64,000 nucleotides of DNA from Thermosynechococcus sichuanensis E542 (GTDB lineage Bacteria > Cyanobacteriota > Cyanobacteriia > Thermosynechococcales > Thermosynechococcaceae): the NCBI RefSeq assembly GCF_003555505.1, contig NZ_CP032152.1:2031001-2095000 (forward strand), in the 5' to 3' direction. This document shows, in pieces, positions 28,885-37,684 of the stretch. Position numbers and translations under genes: made by a program. The notes below the pieces were generated by a model. That model searched no databases and was not told where the DNA came from. It saw nothing but the letters and a program-made list of their open reading frames with translations. The stretch's first letter is position 1; every line of letters begins with the position of its first letter.

Positions 28885-30246
28885 GTGGCACGAGGCGTCA
28901 AACAGCGTAAACCGGTGAGTTCGACTGTGGGTGGTCGGGGGAGTCAAAGGGTATATCAAAAAAGCAGGGGTCAGCGATCGCGCCCTTCAGTGTGGCGTAC
29001 CCTAGGCTGGATTGCTGCCTTTAGTGGTGTGTCCTTGGTCTCGGCCTTTGCGGGCATGACCTTTGTTTTGATGTCACCCTTTCAGGGTACCAACCATCGT
29101 GGCCAAGGCAATCCCTCTTGGCTAGAAATGATGACCCGGGGGCTCCAGTATGGCATGAGTCGGCCGGTGAATCTCTTGGTACTGGGGGTGGATAAGGTCT
29201 TGGATGCTCCCGAAGGCTCTCCAGAACGCTTCCGGGGTCGTACCGATACAATGCTGCTGGCGCGATTTAACCCTGAAAATGGCACGATTACTGTCTTGAG
29301 TATTCCGCGGGACACCCGTGTGAAAATTCCCGGATATGGGATCGACAAAATTAATGCGGCTAATGTTTATGGGGAGGTCGATCTCACGGTGCGGGTGGTC
29401 AGCGAAACCCTGAACTATACTCCCATTGATCGCTACATTCGCATTGATACGGGGGCATTTCGGGAACTGGTGGATCTAGTGGGCGGTGTCGAGGTCAATG
29501 TGCCCAAGCGGATGGTTTATACGGATCACACCCAAAAACTCTACATTGATCTGCAACCAGGGCTGCAAACCCTGAACGGGGAGCAAGCAGAGGGCTTTGT
29601 TCGCTTTCGTTACGATGAACTGGGGGATATTGGCCGTGCCCAGCGGCAGCAAATGCTAATCAAGGCATTACAAAAGAAACTGGCCAATCCTGTCATGCTG
29701 ACCCAGTTGCCGAAAATCTACAGCGTCCTCCAAAAATATGTGGATACGGATTTAACCTTTGCCGAACTGATGGCGATCGCCCAGTTTAGTCTGCGCATTG
29801 AACCAGAGAATCTCCGCTTGATCTTGCTGCCGGGGCGCTTTAGTGGCGATGGTTATGAGGCGAGCTACTGGCTGCCTGACTATGAGCGCATTGATCGACT
29901 GGTGGCTGAGCACTTTAGCGATCGCCCCTCGAAACTCGTCAACTACACTTGGAGCGAAAGCGGCACGTTACGCATTGCGTTACAAAATGCCTCCGGCAGC
30001 AGCGACGCTGCCCAAGACATGGCGGATTTTCTCGCCCATCACGGCTACACCAACGTGATCATCACTGAGGAGTGGTATCAGCAAACCCCCGAAACAGAAA
30101 TCGTTGCCCAGCAAGGGGATATTGGAGCTGCGCAAATGATTCGTTCTGTCCTTGGCATGGGGCGGGTATCCGCCAACTCCACAGGGGTGCTGTCTTCGGA
30201 TATTACGATTCGCATTGGCCGCGACTGGGCAGCCGTCTTGCACTAG
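28885..30246 (+). CDS. LytR-CpsA-Psr (LCP) family protein
   Basis: LCP proteins transfer glycopolymers from a lipid carrier to peptidoglycan or other acceptors. One membrane helix (about residues 36-58) anchors it. The LCP domain shows VLGVDK, RGRTDTMLLARF, SIPRDTRV and KINAANVYG, the conserved Arg/Asp residues of the polyprenyl-phosphate site. A C-terminal LytR_C domain begins at LRIALQNASG. GTG 28885 is preferred because GGGAG lies six bases upstream; an ATG at 28855 would add ten residues with no ribosome-binding site. The acceptor polymer in this organism is unknown. It converges on clpR. Confidence 0.92.
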   Translation: MARGVKQRKPVSSTVGGRGSQRVYQKSRGQRSRPSVWRTLGWIAAFSGVSLVSAFAGMTFVLMSPFQGTNHRGQGNPSWLEMMTRGLQYGMSRPVNLLVLGVDKVLDAPEGSPERFRGRTDTMLLARFNPENGTITVLSIPRDTRVKIPGYGIDKINAANVYGEVDLTVRVVSETLNYTPIDRYIRIDTGAFRELVDLVGGVEVNVPKRMVYTDHTQKLYIDLQPGLQTLNGEQAEGFVRFRYDELGDIGRAQRQQMLIKALQKKLANPVMLTQLPKIYSVLQKYVDTDLTFAELMAIAQFSLRIEPENLRLILLPGRFSGDGYEASYWLPDYERIDRLVAEHFSDRPSKLVNYTWSESGTLRIALQNASGSSDAAQDMADFLAHHGYTNVIITEEWYQQTPETEIVAQQGDIGAAQMIRSVLGMGRVSANSTGVLSSDITIRIGRDWAAVLH

Positions 30247-30899
30247 GTGAGAGTGGCGGGCAGCTTCTTGGTCACCGCTTCGGGTTCGAGGATGCGGTCA
30301 ATGATGCCATAGTCCTTGGCCATTTGTGGTGTCATATAGAGCAGCCGATCCATATCGCGGGCAATGCGCTCAGGGGGTTGACCAGTATTTTGCGCTAAAA
30401 TTTCCACCATCATCGCCTTATTGGCCAATACCTCCTTGGCACGAATTTGGATATCGGTGGCCTGCCCTTGGGCATAGCTCTTGGTTTGGTGCAGGACAAT
30501 GGTGGCGTGGGGTAAGCTGGCGCGACACCCTTTGGTACCGGCCGAGAGCAACATGGCTGCCATCCCCATGGCTTGACCAATGCAGATCGTATGCACAGGG
30601 GGCTTAATGTAGCGCATGGTGTCGCAGATAGCAAAGGCTTCGGTTTCAAAGCCAATGGGTTCGCCGTCGTAGCGGGAGGTGCCCGTCGAGTTAATGTAAA
30701 TGCGGATCGGTTTTTCAGGATCGTCGTATTGCAGATAGAGTAACTCCGCAATGATCAGCTCCGTGACCGCTGGCACCAAAGGCATACCGAGATAGACGAT
30801 CCGCTCCTTCAACAGCAGCGAAGGGAGATCGGGGGGTGGGGTGCGATAGTAGGCATCACCATAGTAGGCCGCTTGGGCAGCAGTAATGGGCAACCGCAT
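30243..30899 (-). CDS. clpR: ClpR, catalytically altered ClpP-family subunit
   Basis: ClpR is the inactive paralogue that forms mixed rings with ClpP3 in cyanobacteria and is essential there. The protein starts with the ClpR-type segment YRTPPPDLPSLLL. The nucleophile motif GQAASMG is replaced by GQAMGMA, putting Gly112 where the catalytic serine should be. The histidine position is present (His137 in VLHQ). The loop before TELIIAELLYLQ looks about ten residues shorter than in the Synechocystis protein I recall. The length is 218 residues. It overlaps the convergent LCP gene by four bases. Confidence 0.9.
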   Translation of the reverse strand: MRLPITAAQAAYYGDAYYRTPPPDLPSLLLKERIVYLGMPLVPAVTELIIAELLYLQYDDPEKPIRIYINSTGTSRYDGEPIGFETEAFAICDTMRYIKPPVHTICIGQAMGMAAMLLSAGTKGCRASLPHATIVLHQTKSYAQGQATDIQIRAKEVLANKAMMVEILAQNTGQPPERIARDMDRLLYMTPQMAKDYGIIDRILEPEAVTKKLPATLT

Positions 30900-31005
30900 A
30901 GGACGCTCAGCAAATGACAGACTATCTGTACTCTAGCAAGGAATTGCCTTCAAGATCGGCGGGAAGCACCGCCTATAATCAAAGCAGAAATCCAATTCTT
31001 TGAGC

Positions 31006-31839
31006 ATGAATCAACTTCTCAGTTCGCGGCTCACCGCCTCAGTGGTGGCGATCGCCATTGTCTTGCTGGTTGTTCTTTTGAATGCCGTGGTGATTATTAA
31101 TCCCGGCCAAGCAGGGGTGCTGAGTATTTTGGGCAAAGCTCAGGATACCCCCCTCCTTGAGGGCATTCACTGGAAACCGCCGTTTATTGCCAGTGTGGAT
31201 GTCTATGACGTAACCGTACAGAAGTTTGAAGTGCCAGCGGAAAGTGCCACCAAAGATTTGCAGGACATTACCGCCAGTTTTGCCATTAACTTTCGCCTAG
31301 ACCCCATGGCCATTGTGGATGTGCGCCGTACCCAAGGGACGCTGGAAAATATCGTGGCCAAAATCATTGCCCCCCAGACCCAAGAGGCCTTCAAAATTGC
31401 TGCTGCCCGTCGCACGGCGGAGGAGGCCATTACCAAGCGGGATGAACTCAAGGAGGATTTTGATCACGCCCTTGGCGATCGCCTAGCCAAGTACCACATT
31501 CTCGTACTGGATACCAGTGTGGTTAACCTTGACTTTTCGGAGGAATTTTCCAAGGCGGTCGAGGATAAGCAAATTGCTGAGCAACGGGCACAACGGGCGG
31601 TCTATATTGCCCAAGAGGCGGCTCAACAGGCGCAAGCCGAAATTAACCGTGCCCAAGGGAAAGCGGAAGCCCAACGCCTCCTTGCCGAAACCCTCAACGC
31701 CCCCGGGGGCCAGTTAGTGTTGCAAAAGGAAGCGATCGAAGCATGGCGCGAAGGCGGTGCCCAAGTGCCCCAAGTCATTGTGCTCAATGGTAAGGAAGGG
31801 CTACCCCCCTTTTTGCTGAACTGGAGCGCTGAAAAATAG
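31006..31839 (+). CDS. Prohibitin-family (SPFH/Band 7) membrane protein
   Basis: This SPFH protein has one N-terminal membrane helix (about residues 9-30) followed by the Band 7 domain (NPGQAGVLSILGKAQDTPLLEGIHWKPP in two parts) and an Ala/Gln/Glu-rich coiled coil (180-230). Prohibitin-like proteins form large membrane rings in plasma or thylakoid membranes and chaperone membrane-protein turnover. The ATG at 31006 is preferred over a TTG six bases earlier. It lies between clpR (divergent) and lysA. The specific role is not known. Confidence 0.92.
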   Translation: MNQLLSSRLTASVVAIAIVLLVVLLNAVVIINPGQAGVLSILGKAQDTPLLEGIHWKPPFIASVDVYDVTVQKFEVPAESATKDLQDITASFAINFRLDPMAIVDVRRTQGTLENIVAKIIAPQTQEAFKIAAARRTAEEAITKRDELKEDFDHALGDRLAKYHILVLDTSVVNLDFSEEFSKAVEDKQIAEQRAQRAVYIAQEAAQQAQAEINRAQGKAEAQRLLAETLNAPGGQLVLQKEAIEAWREGGAQVPQVIVLNGKEGLPPFLLNWSAEK

Positions 31840-31923
31840 ACACAGGAGCGATCGCCCAAATCCCCCTAGAATTGAGAATAGTAATTTGTCCTTTTATTCC
31901 TTGATTCTTCTCGACACTGACCC

Positions 31924-33276
31924 ATGATCTCCACCCCTCTTGCGGCCAATCAACAGATTTTACCCCTGACTGCGGAAATCAATGCCCGAGGCCATCTCAC
32001 CATTGGTGGCTGCGATGTGGTGGAGTTAGTGGCACAGTTTGGCTCTCCCCTTTACATCCTTGATGAATTTACGTTTCGCACCGCTTGCCGTCAATACCAA
32101 GACACGCTTCAGCAGACCTATGGCGGTGAATTTTTGGTACTCTACGCTTCAAAAGCTTGGAACTGCTTGGCCACCTGCGCCCTTGCCCACAGCGAAGGTT
32201 TAGGCATTGACGTGGCCTCCGGAGGCGAACTCTACACTGCCTTGAGTGCTGGTGTTCCTGCTAGCCACATTTACTTCCACGGTAATAACAAGTCCCCCCA
32301 AGAACTCCTCTATGCCCTTGAGGTGAATTGCACGATTGTTGCCGATAACTGGCTAGAACTGGAACGCCTTGCTGCCTATGCTGAGGAGCATGATCTCTCG
32401 ACGCCACCGCGCGTCATGTTGCGGTTGACACCGGGGATTGAATGCCACACCCACGAATATATCCGCACTGGGCATCTGGACAGCAAATTTGGCTTTGATC
32501 CGCAACAGTTTCCAGAGTTGCTCCAGTTTGCCAAGGCCCATCCCGAACTAGACTGGGTTGGACTCCACGCCCACATTGGCTCACAGATTTTTGAGGAGCA
32601 ACCCCATTTAGACCTATGTGACGTGCTGGTGGATTGGCTGGCGCAAGCCCGCGAAGCGATGCTCCCTATGCGTGAACTGAACGTGGGGGGTGGCCTTGGT
32701 ATTCGTTACGTCGAATCGGATAATCCACCGGCGATCGCCCACTGGACAAAGGCCATTAGCCATCAACTGAGCCAAGCCTGTCAGCAACGTCATCTCCCCT
32801 TACCCAAACTCATCTGTGAACCGGGTCGCTCCATCGTTGGGCCGGCGGCAGTAACTGCCTACACTGTGGGCAGCCGCAAGGTGATTCCTGAGCTGCGCAC
32901 CTATATCGCAGTGGACGGTGGCATGTCCGACAATCCACGACCGATTACTTATCAGGCACAATATACTGCCCTGTGTGCCAATCGCATGACCACTGCCGCC
33001 ACAGAAACCGTACGTGTTGCCGGTAAGCACTGCGAATCAGGAGATATTCTGCTGTCCCAAGTCACCCTACCCCCCCTGCAAGCCAACGATATCTTAGTGG
33101 TGACCAGTACGGGTGCCTACAACTACAGCATGGCCTCCAACTACAATCGTGTGCCCCGGCCGGCGGCGGTGGTTGTTTGTGAGGGGGAAGCCAACCTGAT
33201 ACTGCAACGGGAAACCTACGCTGATTTGGTGGCTCATGATGTCTTGCCCCTGCGATTGAGCACCCCCGCCCCCTAG
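31924..33276 (+). CDS. lysA: Diaminopimelate decarboxylase LysA
   Basis: LysA converts meso-diaminopimelate to lysine, the last step of lysine synthesis, using PLP. The PLP lysine is in VLYASKAWN near residue 78. HIGSQIFE, GGGLGIRY and EPGRSIVG bind cofactor and substrate, and CESGD provides the cysteine from the other subunit. The length is 450 residues. It is the first of a co-directional series with dacA, uppS, upp, thrB and raf1. Confidence 0.96.
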   Translation: MISTPLAANQQILPLTAEINARGHLTIGGCDVVELVAQFGSPLYILDEFTFRTACRQYQDTLQQTYGGEFLVLYASKAWNCLATCALAHSEGLGIDVASGGELYTALSAGVPASHIYFHGNNKSPQELLYALEVNCTIVADNWLELERLAAYAEEHDLSTPPRVMLRLTPGIECHTHEYIRTGHLDSKFGFDPQQFPELLQFAKAHPELDWVGLHAHIGSQIFEEQPHLDLCDVLVDWLAQAREAMLPMRELNVGGGLGIRYVESDNPPAIAHWTKAISHQLSQACQQRHLPLPKLICEPGRSIVGPAAVTAYTVGSRKVIPELRTYIAVDGGMSDNPRPITYQAQYTALCANRMTTAATETVRVAGKHCESGDILLSQVTLPPLQANDILVVTSTGAYNYSMASNYNRVPRPAAVVVCEGEANLILQRETYADLVAHDVLPLRLSTPAP

Positions 33277-33296
33277 GAGGTGACGAGCAAGATGGG

Positions 33297-34175
33297 ATGA
33301 TAAGCCTCCTAGGTAACTTGTCGTGGCTGCTGCTGTCCTCGGAGACGCTGGCCAAGGTGCGAACAGTGGTGGATGTGGTTTTGGTCTTGGCCTTAACCTA
33401 CGCTATTTTGCGGGTGGTGGCTGAGCGGCGAACCCTCTGGATGGTACGGGGCTTTATCTTCCTGCTGTTGGCGACCTCCCTCAGTCGTGCCATTGAACTA
33501 CAGTTTTTGAGTTTTGTTTTGCACAACCTAGTGATTGGCTCTGCGGTGGCCTTAGCCGTTATTCTGCAATCGGAAATTCGCATTTTTCTGGAACAGTTGG
33601 GACGAGGACAGTTTTTAGGCTTTATGCAGCCCGTAGCCGAGTCGAGTCTAACCAATGATGCGGTTGATCTCATTGTGACAGCGGTGAAGGGGTTATCTCA
33701 GGATCGCACGGGGGCACTCATTCTGCTGGAAACCCACACCAAGCTCAGCCCCCAAGATTTTACCCATGCAGGGATCGCCCTCAATGCCCGCCTTTCGCCA
33801 GAACTGATTACCTCCATTTTTCAGGTGAGTTCACCCCTGCACGATGGGGCAATTTGGGTACGGGGTGCTGAGGTGATTGCCGCAAAGTTAATCTTGCCCC
33901 TCTCGGATCGCACGGGGCCTTGGCAGTTGGGTACTCGCCATCGCGCTGCCCTTGGGATTACTGAGCGCATTAGCCACTGTGTCTGTGTGGTGGTCTCTGA
34001 GGAAACGGGGTCAATTTCCCTTGCCTTTAAGGGGGAGCTTCAACGTCCCCTCACAAGCAGTAAACTAGGGGAATTGTTACGGCAATATGTGCAAGCTCAA
34101 GGGACGGGAACTTCACAACCCCGCCAGCGCCGGCACAGCTTAAAATTCTGGAAAATGGTATGGCCATTGCGCTAA
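33297..34175 (+). CDS. cdaA: Diadenylate cyclase (CdaA/DacA type)
   Basis: This membrane enzyme makes cyclic di-AMP from two ATP. Three hydrophobic helices lie in residues 10-90. The DAC domain carries the catalytic DGA motif ([10 protein letters not shown]) and the GTRHRAALG motif, both intact. The length of 292 residues is typical of CdaA. No cdaR or glmM is adjacent, unlike Firmicutes, although a glmM gene is encoded 9 kb away. uppS follows after about 20 bases. C-di-AMP in cyanobacteria is linked to night survival and osmotic or carbon control. Confidence 0.94.
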   Translation: MISLLGNLSWLLLSSETLAKVRTVVDVVLVLALTYAILRVVAERRTLWMVRGFIFLLLATSLSRAIELQFLSFVLHNLVIGSAVALAVILQSEIRIFLEQLGRGQFLGFMQPVAESSLTNDAVDLIVTAVKGLSQDRTGALILLETHTKLSPQDFTHAGIALNARLSPELITSIFQVSSPLHDGAIWVRGAEVIAAKLILPLSDRTGPWQLGTRHRAALGITERISHCVCVVVSEETGSISLAFKGELQRPLTSSKLGELLRQYVQAQGTGTSQPRQRRHSLKFWKMVWPLR

Positions 34176-34197
34176 TTTCCGTCAGCAGGATGTGTCC

Positions 34198-34947
34198 ATG
34201 ACACTACAGCCCCATTCATTGATTGAGTTACCCGATGACTTGGATCGCGATCGCCTGCCTCGCCATGTGGCGGTGATTATGGATGGCAATGGCCGCTGGG
34301 CAAAGCAACGCAATTTACCGCGTATTATGGGGCATCAACGGGGGGTGGACACCCTCAAGGATTTGCTGCGCTGTTGCAAAGATTGGGGCATTGAAGCCCT
34401 GACCGCCTACGCCTTCTCCACGGAAAACTGGGGGCGCCCCCTGCCGGAGGTGGACTTTCTGATGACCCTCTTTGAGCGGGTGTTGCGGCGGGAGCTAGCG
34501 GAGATGGTTGCCGAGGGTGTGCAAATTCACTTTGTGGGTGACTTGGCGTGTTTGCCAAAATCGCTGCAAACGGAAATTGAGCGAGCGATGACCGCTACGG
34601 CCAATAATCAAAAAATTAAATTTGTGGTGGCAACCAACTATGGTGGGCGACGGGAAATCATCCACGCTTGCCGTTCGATTGCAGCCCAAGTGAAAGCGGG
34701 ACTCCTTGACCCTGCGGATATTGATGAAGTGCTCTTTGAGCGGCACTTGTACACGGGCGGCCTACCGGATCCCGATTTGCTGATTCGCACCAGTGGCGAG
34801 ATGCGCGTCAGTAACTTTTTGTTGTGGCAGGTGGCCTATTCAGAAATTTACGTCACCAAAACCCTCTGGCCAGATTTTGACCGAGCGGCTTTCCATGAGG
34901 CGCTACGGGATTACCAACAGCGACAGCGGCGGTTTGGTCGTGTCTAA
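34198..34947 (+). CDS. uppS: Isoprenyl transferase (undecaprenyl diphosphate synthase)
   Basis: This cis-prenyltransferase makes undecaprenyl diphosphate, the lipid carrier for peptidoglycan and O-antigen units. The signature [12 protein letters not shown] is near residue 28, followed by [13 protein letters not shown] and the C-terminal [10 protein letters not shown]. The length is 249-251 residues. ATG 34198 has AGGA seven bases upstream; a GTG at 34192 is also possible. It sits directly after the diadenylate cyclase gene. Confidence 0.96.
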   Translation: MTLQPHSLIELPDDLDRDRLPRHVAVIMDGNGRWAKQRNLPRIMGHQRGVDTLKDLLRCCKDWGIEALTAYAFSTENWGRPLPEVDFLMTLFERVLRRELAEMVAEGVQIHFVGDLACLPKSLQTEIERAMTATANNQKIKFVVATNYGGRREIIHACRSIAAQVKAGLLDPADIDEVLFERHLYTGGLPDPDLLIRTSGEMRVSNFLLWQVAYSEIYVTKTLWPDFDRAAFHEALRDYQQRQRRFGRV

Positions 34948-35004
34948 AGGGACGATTTCGGTGGAGAATAGGAAAGCTCGCCGGGTACGTATTGGAGCGA
35001 TACT

Positions 35005-35667
35005 GTGACCCCCCAATTGCGCATCTATGTCCCCCCCCATCCCCTAATTCAGCACTGGCTAACGGTGGCTCGCGATCGCAACACGCCCACCCCCTTATTT
35101 CGGGTGGCGATGACGGAGTTGGGGCGGTGGCTGGCCTACGAGGCGGCACGGGAATGGTTACCAACGGCGGAAACAGTGGTTGAAACCCCCCTAGCCCCCT
35201 GTGCGGCGATGGTGGTGAATCCCCAAGTGCCCATTGTGGTGGTACCGATTCTGCGGGCGGGCTTGGCCTTGCTCGACGGTGCCCAAGGGGTCTTACCCAC
35301 AGCTAAAACATATCACCTAGGAATTGTGCGGGATGAGGCCACCCTTGAACCCAGTTGCTATCTCAATAAGTTGCCCCCGCAGTTTGACCCGCAAACCCGT
35401 GTCCTGATTAGTGAACCGATGCTGGCGACGGGAGGTTCAATCATGATAGCAATGCAGGAATTGGTGCAGCGGGGAATTGACCCAGCCTTGGTGCGCATTA
35501 TTTCCGTTGTCACCGCTCCCCCAGCGTTGCAGAAACTCGGTGCCCATTTTCCCGCAGTGCAAGTCTATGCCGCCACGATTGACGAGAAATTGAATGAGCA
35601 GGGCTTCATTGTGCCCGGCTTGGGAGATGCGGGCGATCGCGCCTTTGGTACCGGGGAGGAAGCATAA
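35005..35667 (+). CDS. upp: Uracil phosphoribosyltransferase
   Basis: This salvage enzyme makes UMP from uracil and PRPP. Motifs seen are VVPILRAGLALLDGAQ, the PRPP-type loop ISEPMLATGGS near residue 140 and the uracil-binding FIVPGLGDAGDRAFGT at the end. The length of 220 residues is normal. The start is GTG 35005 with GGAG seven bases upstream. thrB starts three bases after its stop. Confidence 0.93.
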   Translation: MTPQLRIYVPPHPLIQHWLTVARDRNTPTPLFRVAMTELGRWLAYEAAREWLPTAETVVETPLAPCAAMVVNPQVPIVVVPILRAGLALLDGAQGVLPTAKTYHLGIVRDEATLEPSCYLNKLPPQFDPQTRVLISEPMLATGGSIMIAMQELVQRGIDPALVRIISVVTAPPALQKLGAHFPAVQVYAATIDEKLNEQGFIVPGLGDAGDRAFGTGEEA

Positions 35668-35670
35668 CTG

Positions 35671-36576
35671 ATGATGACAGTGGTGACTGTGCCAGCAACA
35701 ACGGCCAACTTGGGGCCAGGGTTTGATTGCTTAGGGGTCGCTCTGACCCTTACCAATACGTTCACCTTTTCCTTGAGCGATCGCCCCCATGTCAGTGTGC
35801 GGGGGACTGAAGCCGCCGCTGTCAGCAGTAGCTCCGACAATTTGGCCTATCGTGCCTACAGCCGTTTCTATCAATATCTAGGCCGCGAAGCCCCACCCGT
35901 GTATCTAGAAATTGATCTGGGGGTTCCTCTTGCCCGGGGGTTAGGCAGTTCAGCGACAGCAATCATTGGTGGCTTGGTGGGAGCCAATCGGCTGGCGGGC
36001 TTTCCCCTCAGTCATCACGAGGTCTTGGAATTGGCAATTGAAATGGAAGGCCACCCGGATAATGTGGTGCCTGCGTTGCTCGGGGGCTGTCGTCTAGCTG
36101 TCCAAGAAACCACAGGGGGATGGCATTGGCTGGAGATTCCTTGGGATCAGGATGTGGTGCCGATTGTGGCGATTCCAGACTTTGAGCTAGCCACAGAGAC
36201 AGCGCGGCAAGTGCTGCCCCCCCACTGTACCTATGGTGATGCGGTTTTTAATATCAGTCACCTTGGCGCTTTGCTGCGGGGCTTGGAAACGGGGCAACGG
36301 GAGTGGCTGCAATTAGCGTTGGGCGATCGCCTGCATCAACCCTACCGCCAAAGCTTAATCAAAGGCTATGCCGATCTCCATAGGGCAGCTCTTGAGGCGG
36401 GTGCCCATGGTCTAGTGATTAGTGGGGCAGGCCCCACCCTCTTGGCTCTTGGGGATCCCGTTACCGCTTCTGCCATTGCCACTGCCCTCAAGGAGACTTG
36501 GGCAAGGTTTGACGTGCAGGCACGGGTCGAGGTTCTGGCCATTCAACGCCAAGGAACAACGGTGCGCGATCGCTAG
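35671..36576 (+). CDS. thrB: Homoserine kinase ThrB
   Basis: ThrB phosphorylates homoserine with ATP on the route to threonine. It is a GHMP kinase: PATTANLGPGFD opens the protein, the ATP loop PLARGLGSSATAI is near residue 88, and SGAGPTLLAL near 251 closes the active site. The length is 301 residues. Two ATGs (35671, 35674) are adjacent and either may be used. The gene is close behind upp and 30 bases before raf1. Confidence 0.95.
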   Translation: MMTVVTVPATTANLGPGFDCLGVALTLTNTFTFSLSDRPHVSVRGTEAAAVSSSSDNLAYRAYSRFYQYLGREAPPVYLEIDLGVPLARGLGSSATAIIGGLVGANRLAGFPLSHHEVLELAIEMEGHPDNVVPALLGGCRLAVQETTGGWHWLEIPWDQDVVPIVAIPDFELATETARQVLPPHCTYGDAVFNISHLGALLRGLETGQREWLQLALGDRLHQPYRQSLIKGYADLHRAALEAGAHGLVISGAGPTLLALGDPVTASAIATALKETWARFDVQARVEVLAIQRQGTTVRDR

Positions 36577-36606
36577 AATGCTTCCCTGCTGCTAGGAGGT
36601 GATTGG

Positions 36607-37677
36607 ATGAGTCAAGAACAGGAGAATCTGACAACGGAAGTGATTCAACGCCTGCGCCGCAAAGAGGGAACTTGGCAGGATTGGGGGGCAGGATGCCAGC
36701 AACTGCAAAAACAGGGGCTATCTCCCCAAGCGATTTTTGAGGCTACGGGCATTGAACCCATCCACCAAAACCAACTGATCATTGCCCTGCAAGTCAGTCA
36801 GAGCCTACGGGAAGCCCCTGAATCCGTGCGTGCCTATTTTCAAACGCGGGGCAGCGATCTGCTCTATGAACTGCGGGTCTTGTCAGCTAGCGATCGCCTT
36901 GCAGCAGCCACACTCATTGTCGAGAAACAACTGGATGTCACTGCTGTTCATGAGGTCTGCCGTGCCCTCAAGGCCGTGAGCTATCAAAAGGATGACAGTG
37001 AAGGCTTTGGTGACAGCATTGGCGATCGCATTGGTCGCTACTATTGGCAACTGGCGCGGCAGCAACGCGATTTGGCCCAGCGATCGCGCCTCATTGCTCA
37101 GGGCTTTCGCTTTGTTGAATCCGCCACAGGTCGCCAAGCCCTTGAAAAACTGCTGACGGACTTTACCGTGGTTCCCGCTGCTAGTCAACCCCGACTCCCC
37201 CTTTACCGCCTAGATGCCGCTGAAGATCTGCCCTACCTCGTTCCTGTAGCAGGAATAGCTCCCCTCACTGCCGCAGCGTTTAATCAAGTGCCCCAGTTAA
37301 GTTCTACGGGCGCCTTTCAATTCGTCTCTGTCCCCCAACCCATGACCCTAGTGGCTCTCCCCAGTTGGCAGGTTCTCCTGAATGCGGTTGATCCAGTCGC
37401 GGTACTTTGGCCGGTGGCAGACTTACCCACGGAATTACCGCCAACCCCTGAGGGACTCCCCATTGAACAAGTACTTTTAATTGTGGATCGTGGGCTGCCA
37501 GAATGGGATCGCGATCGCTATCTCCTGATTGCACCTGCGGCCAGCGATACTGTCCAACTGGCTTGGTTTCCTGAACCGCCTACAGTCTCAATTCTTGGCC
37601 AGCTCCTGCTGGTTCTGCGCCCCCCGCAAGTGCTGGATGAGAGTATCAACAAGGAACTCTGGTTCTTTGAAGAATAG
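36607..37677 (+). CDS. raf1: RuBisCO accumulation factor 1 (Raf1)
   Basis: Raf1 is a dimeric assembly chaperone that brings RbcL dimers together before small subunits bind. The N-terminal alpha domain (about 1-190) begins with the family pattern LRRKEGTWQDWG and QGLSPQAIFEATG, and the C-terminal beta dimerisation domain starts near LPLYRLDAAEDLPYLVPV. The length of 356 residues matches cyanobacterial Raf1. AGGAGGT precedes its ATG. RuBisCO genes are not in this window. Confidence 0.94.
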   Translation: MSQEQENLTTEVIQRLRRKEGTWQDWGAGCQQLQKQGLSPQAIFEATGIEPIHQNQLIIALQVSQSLREAPESVRAYFQTRGSDLLYELRVLSASDRLAAATLIVEKQLDVTAVHEVCRALKAVSYQKDDSEGFGDSIGDRIGRYYWQLARQQRDLAQRSRLIAQGFRFVESATGRQALEKLLTDFTVVPAASQPRLPLYRLDAAEDLPYLVPVAGIAPLTAAAFNQVPQLSSTGAFQFVSVPQPMTLVALPSWQVLLNAVDPVAVLWPVADLPTELPPTPEGLPIEQVLLIVDRGLPEWDRDRYLLIAPAASDTVQLAWFPEPPTVSILGQLLLVLRPPQVLDESINKELWFFEE

Positions 37678-37684
37678 CTTAACT

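Noticed and set aside
28691..28891. 66-codon reverse frame between sds and the LCP gene
   Set aside because: It overlaps the likely LCP start region and shows no ribosome-binding site or family features.
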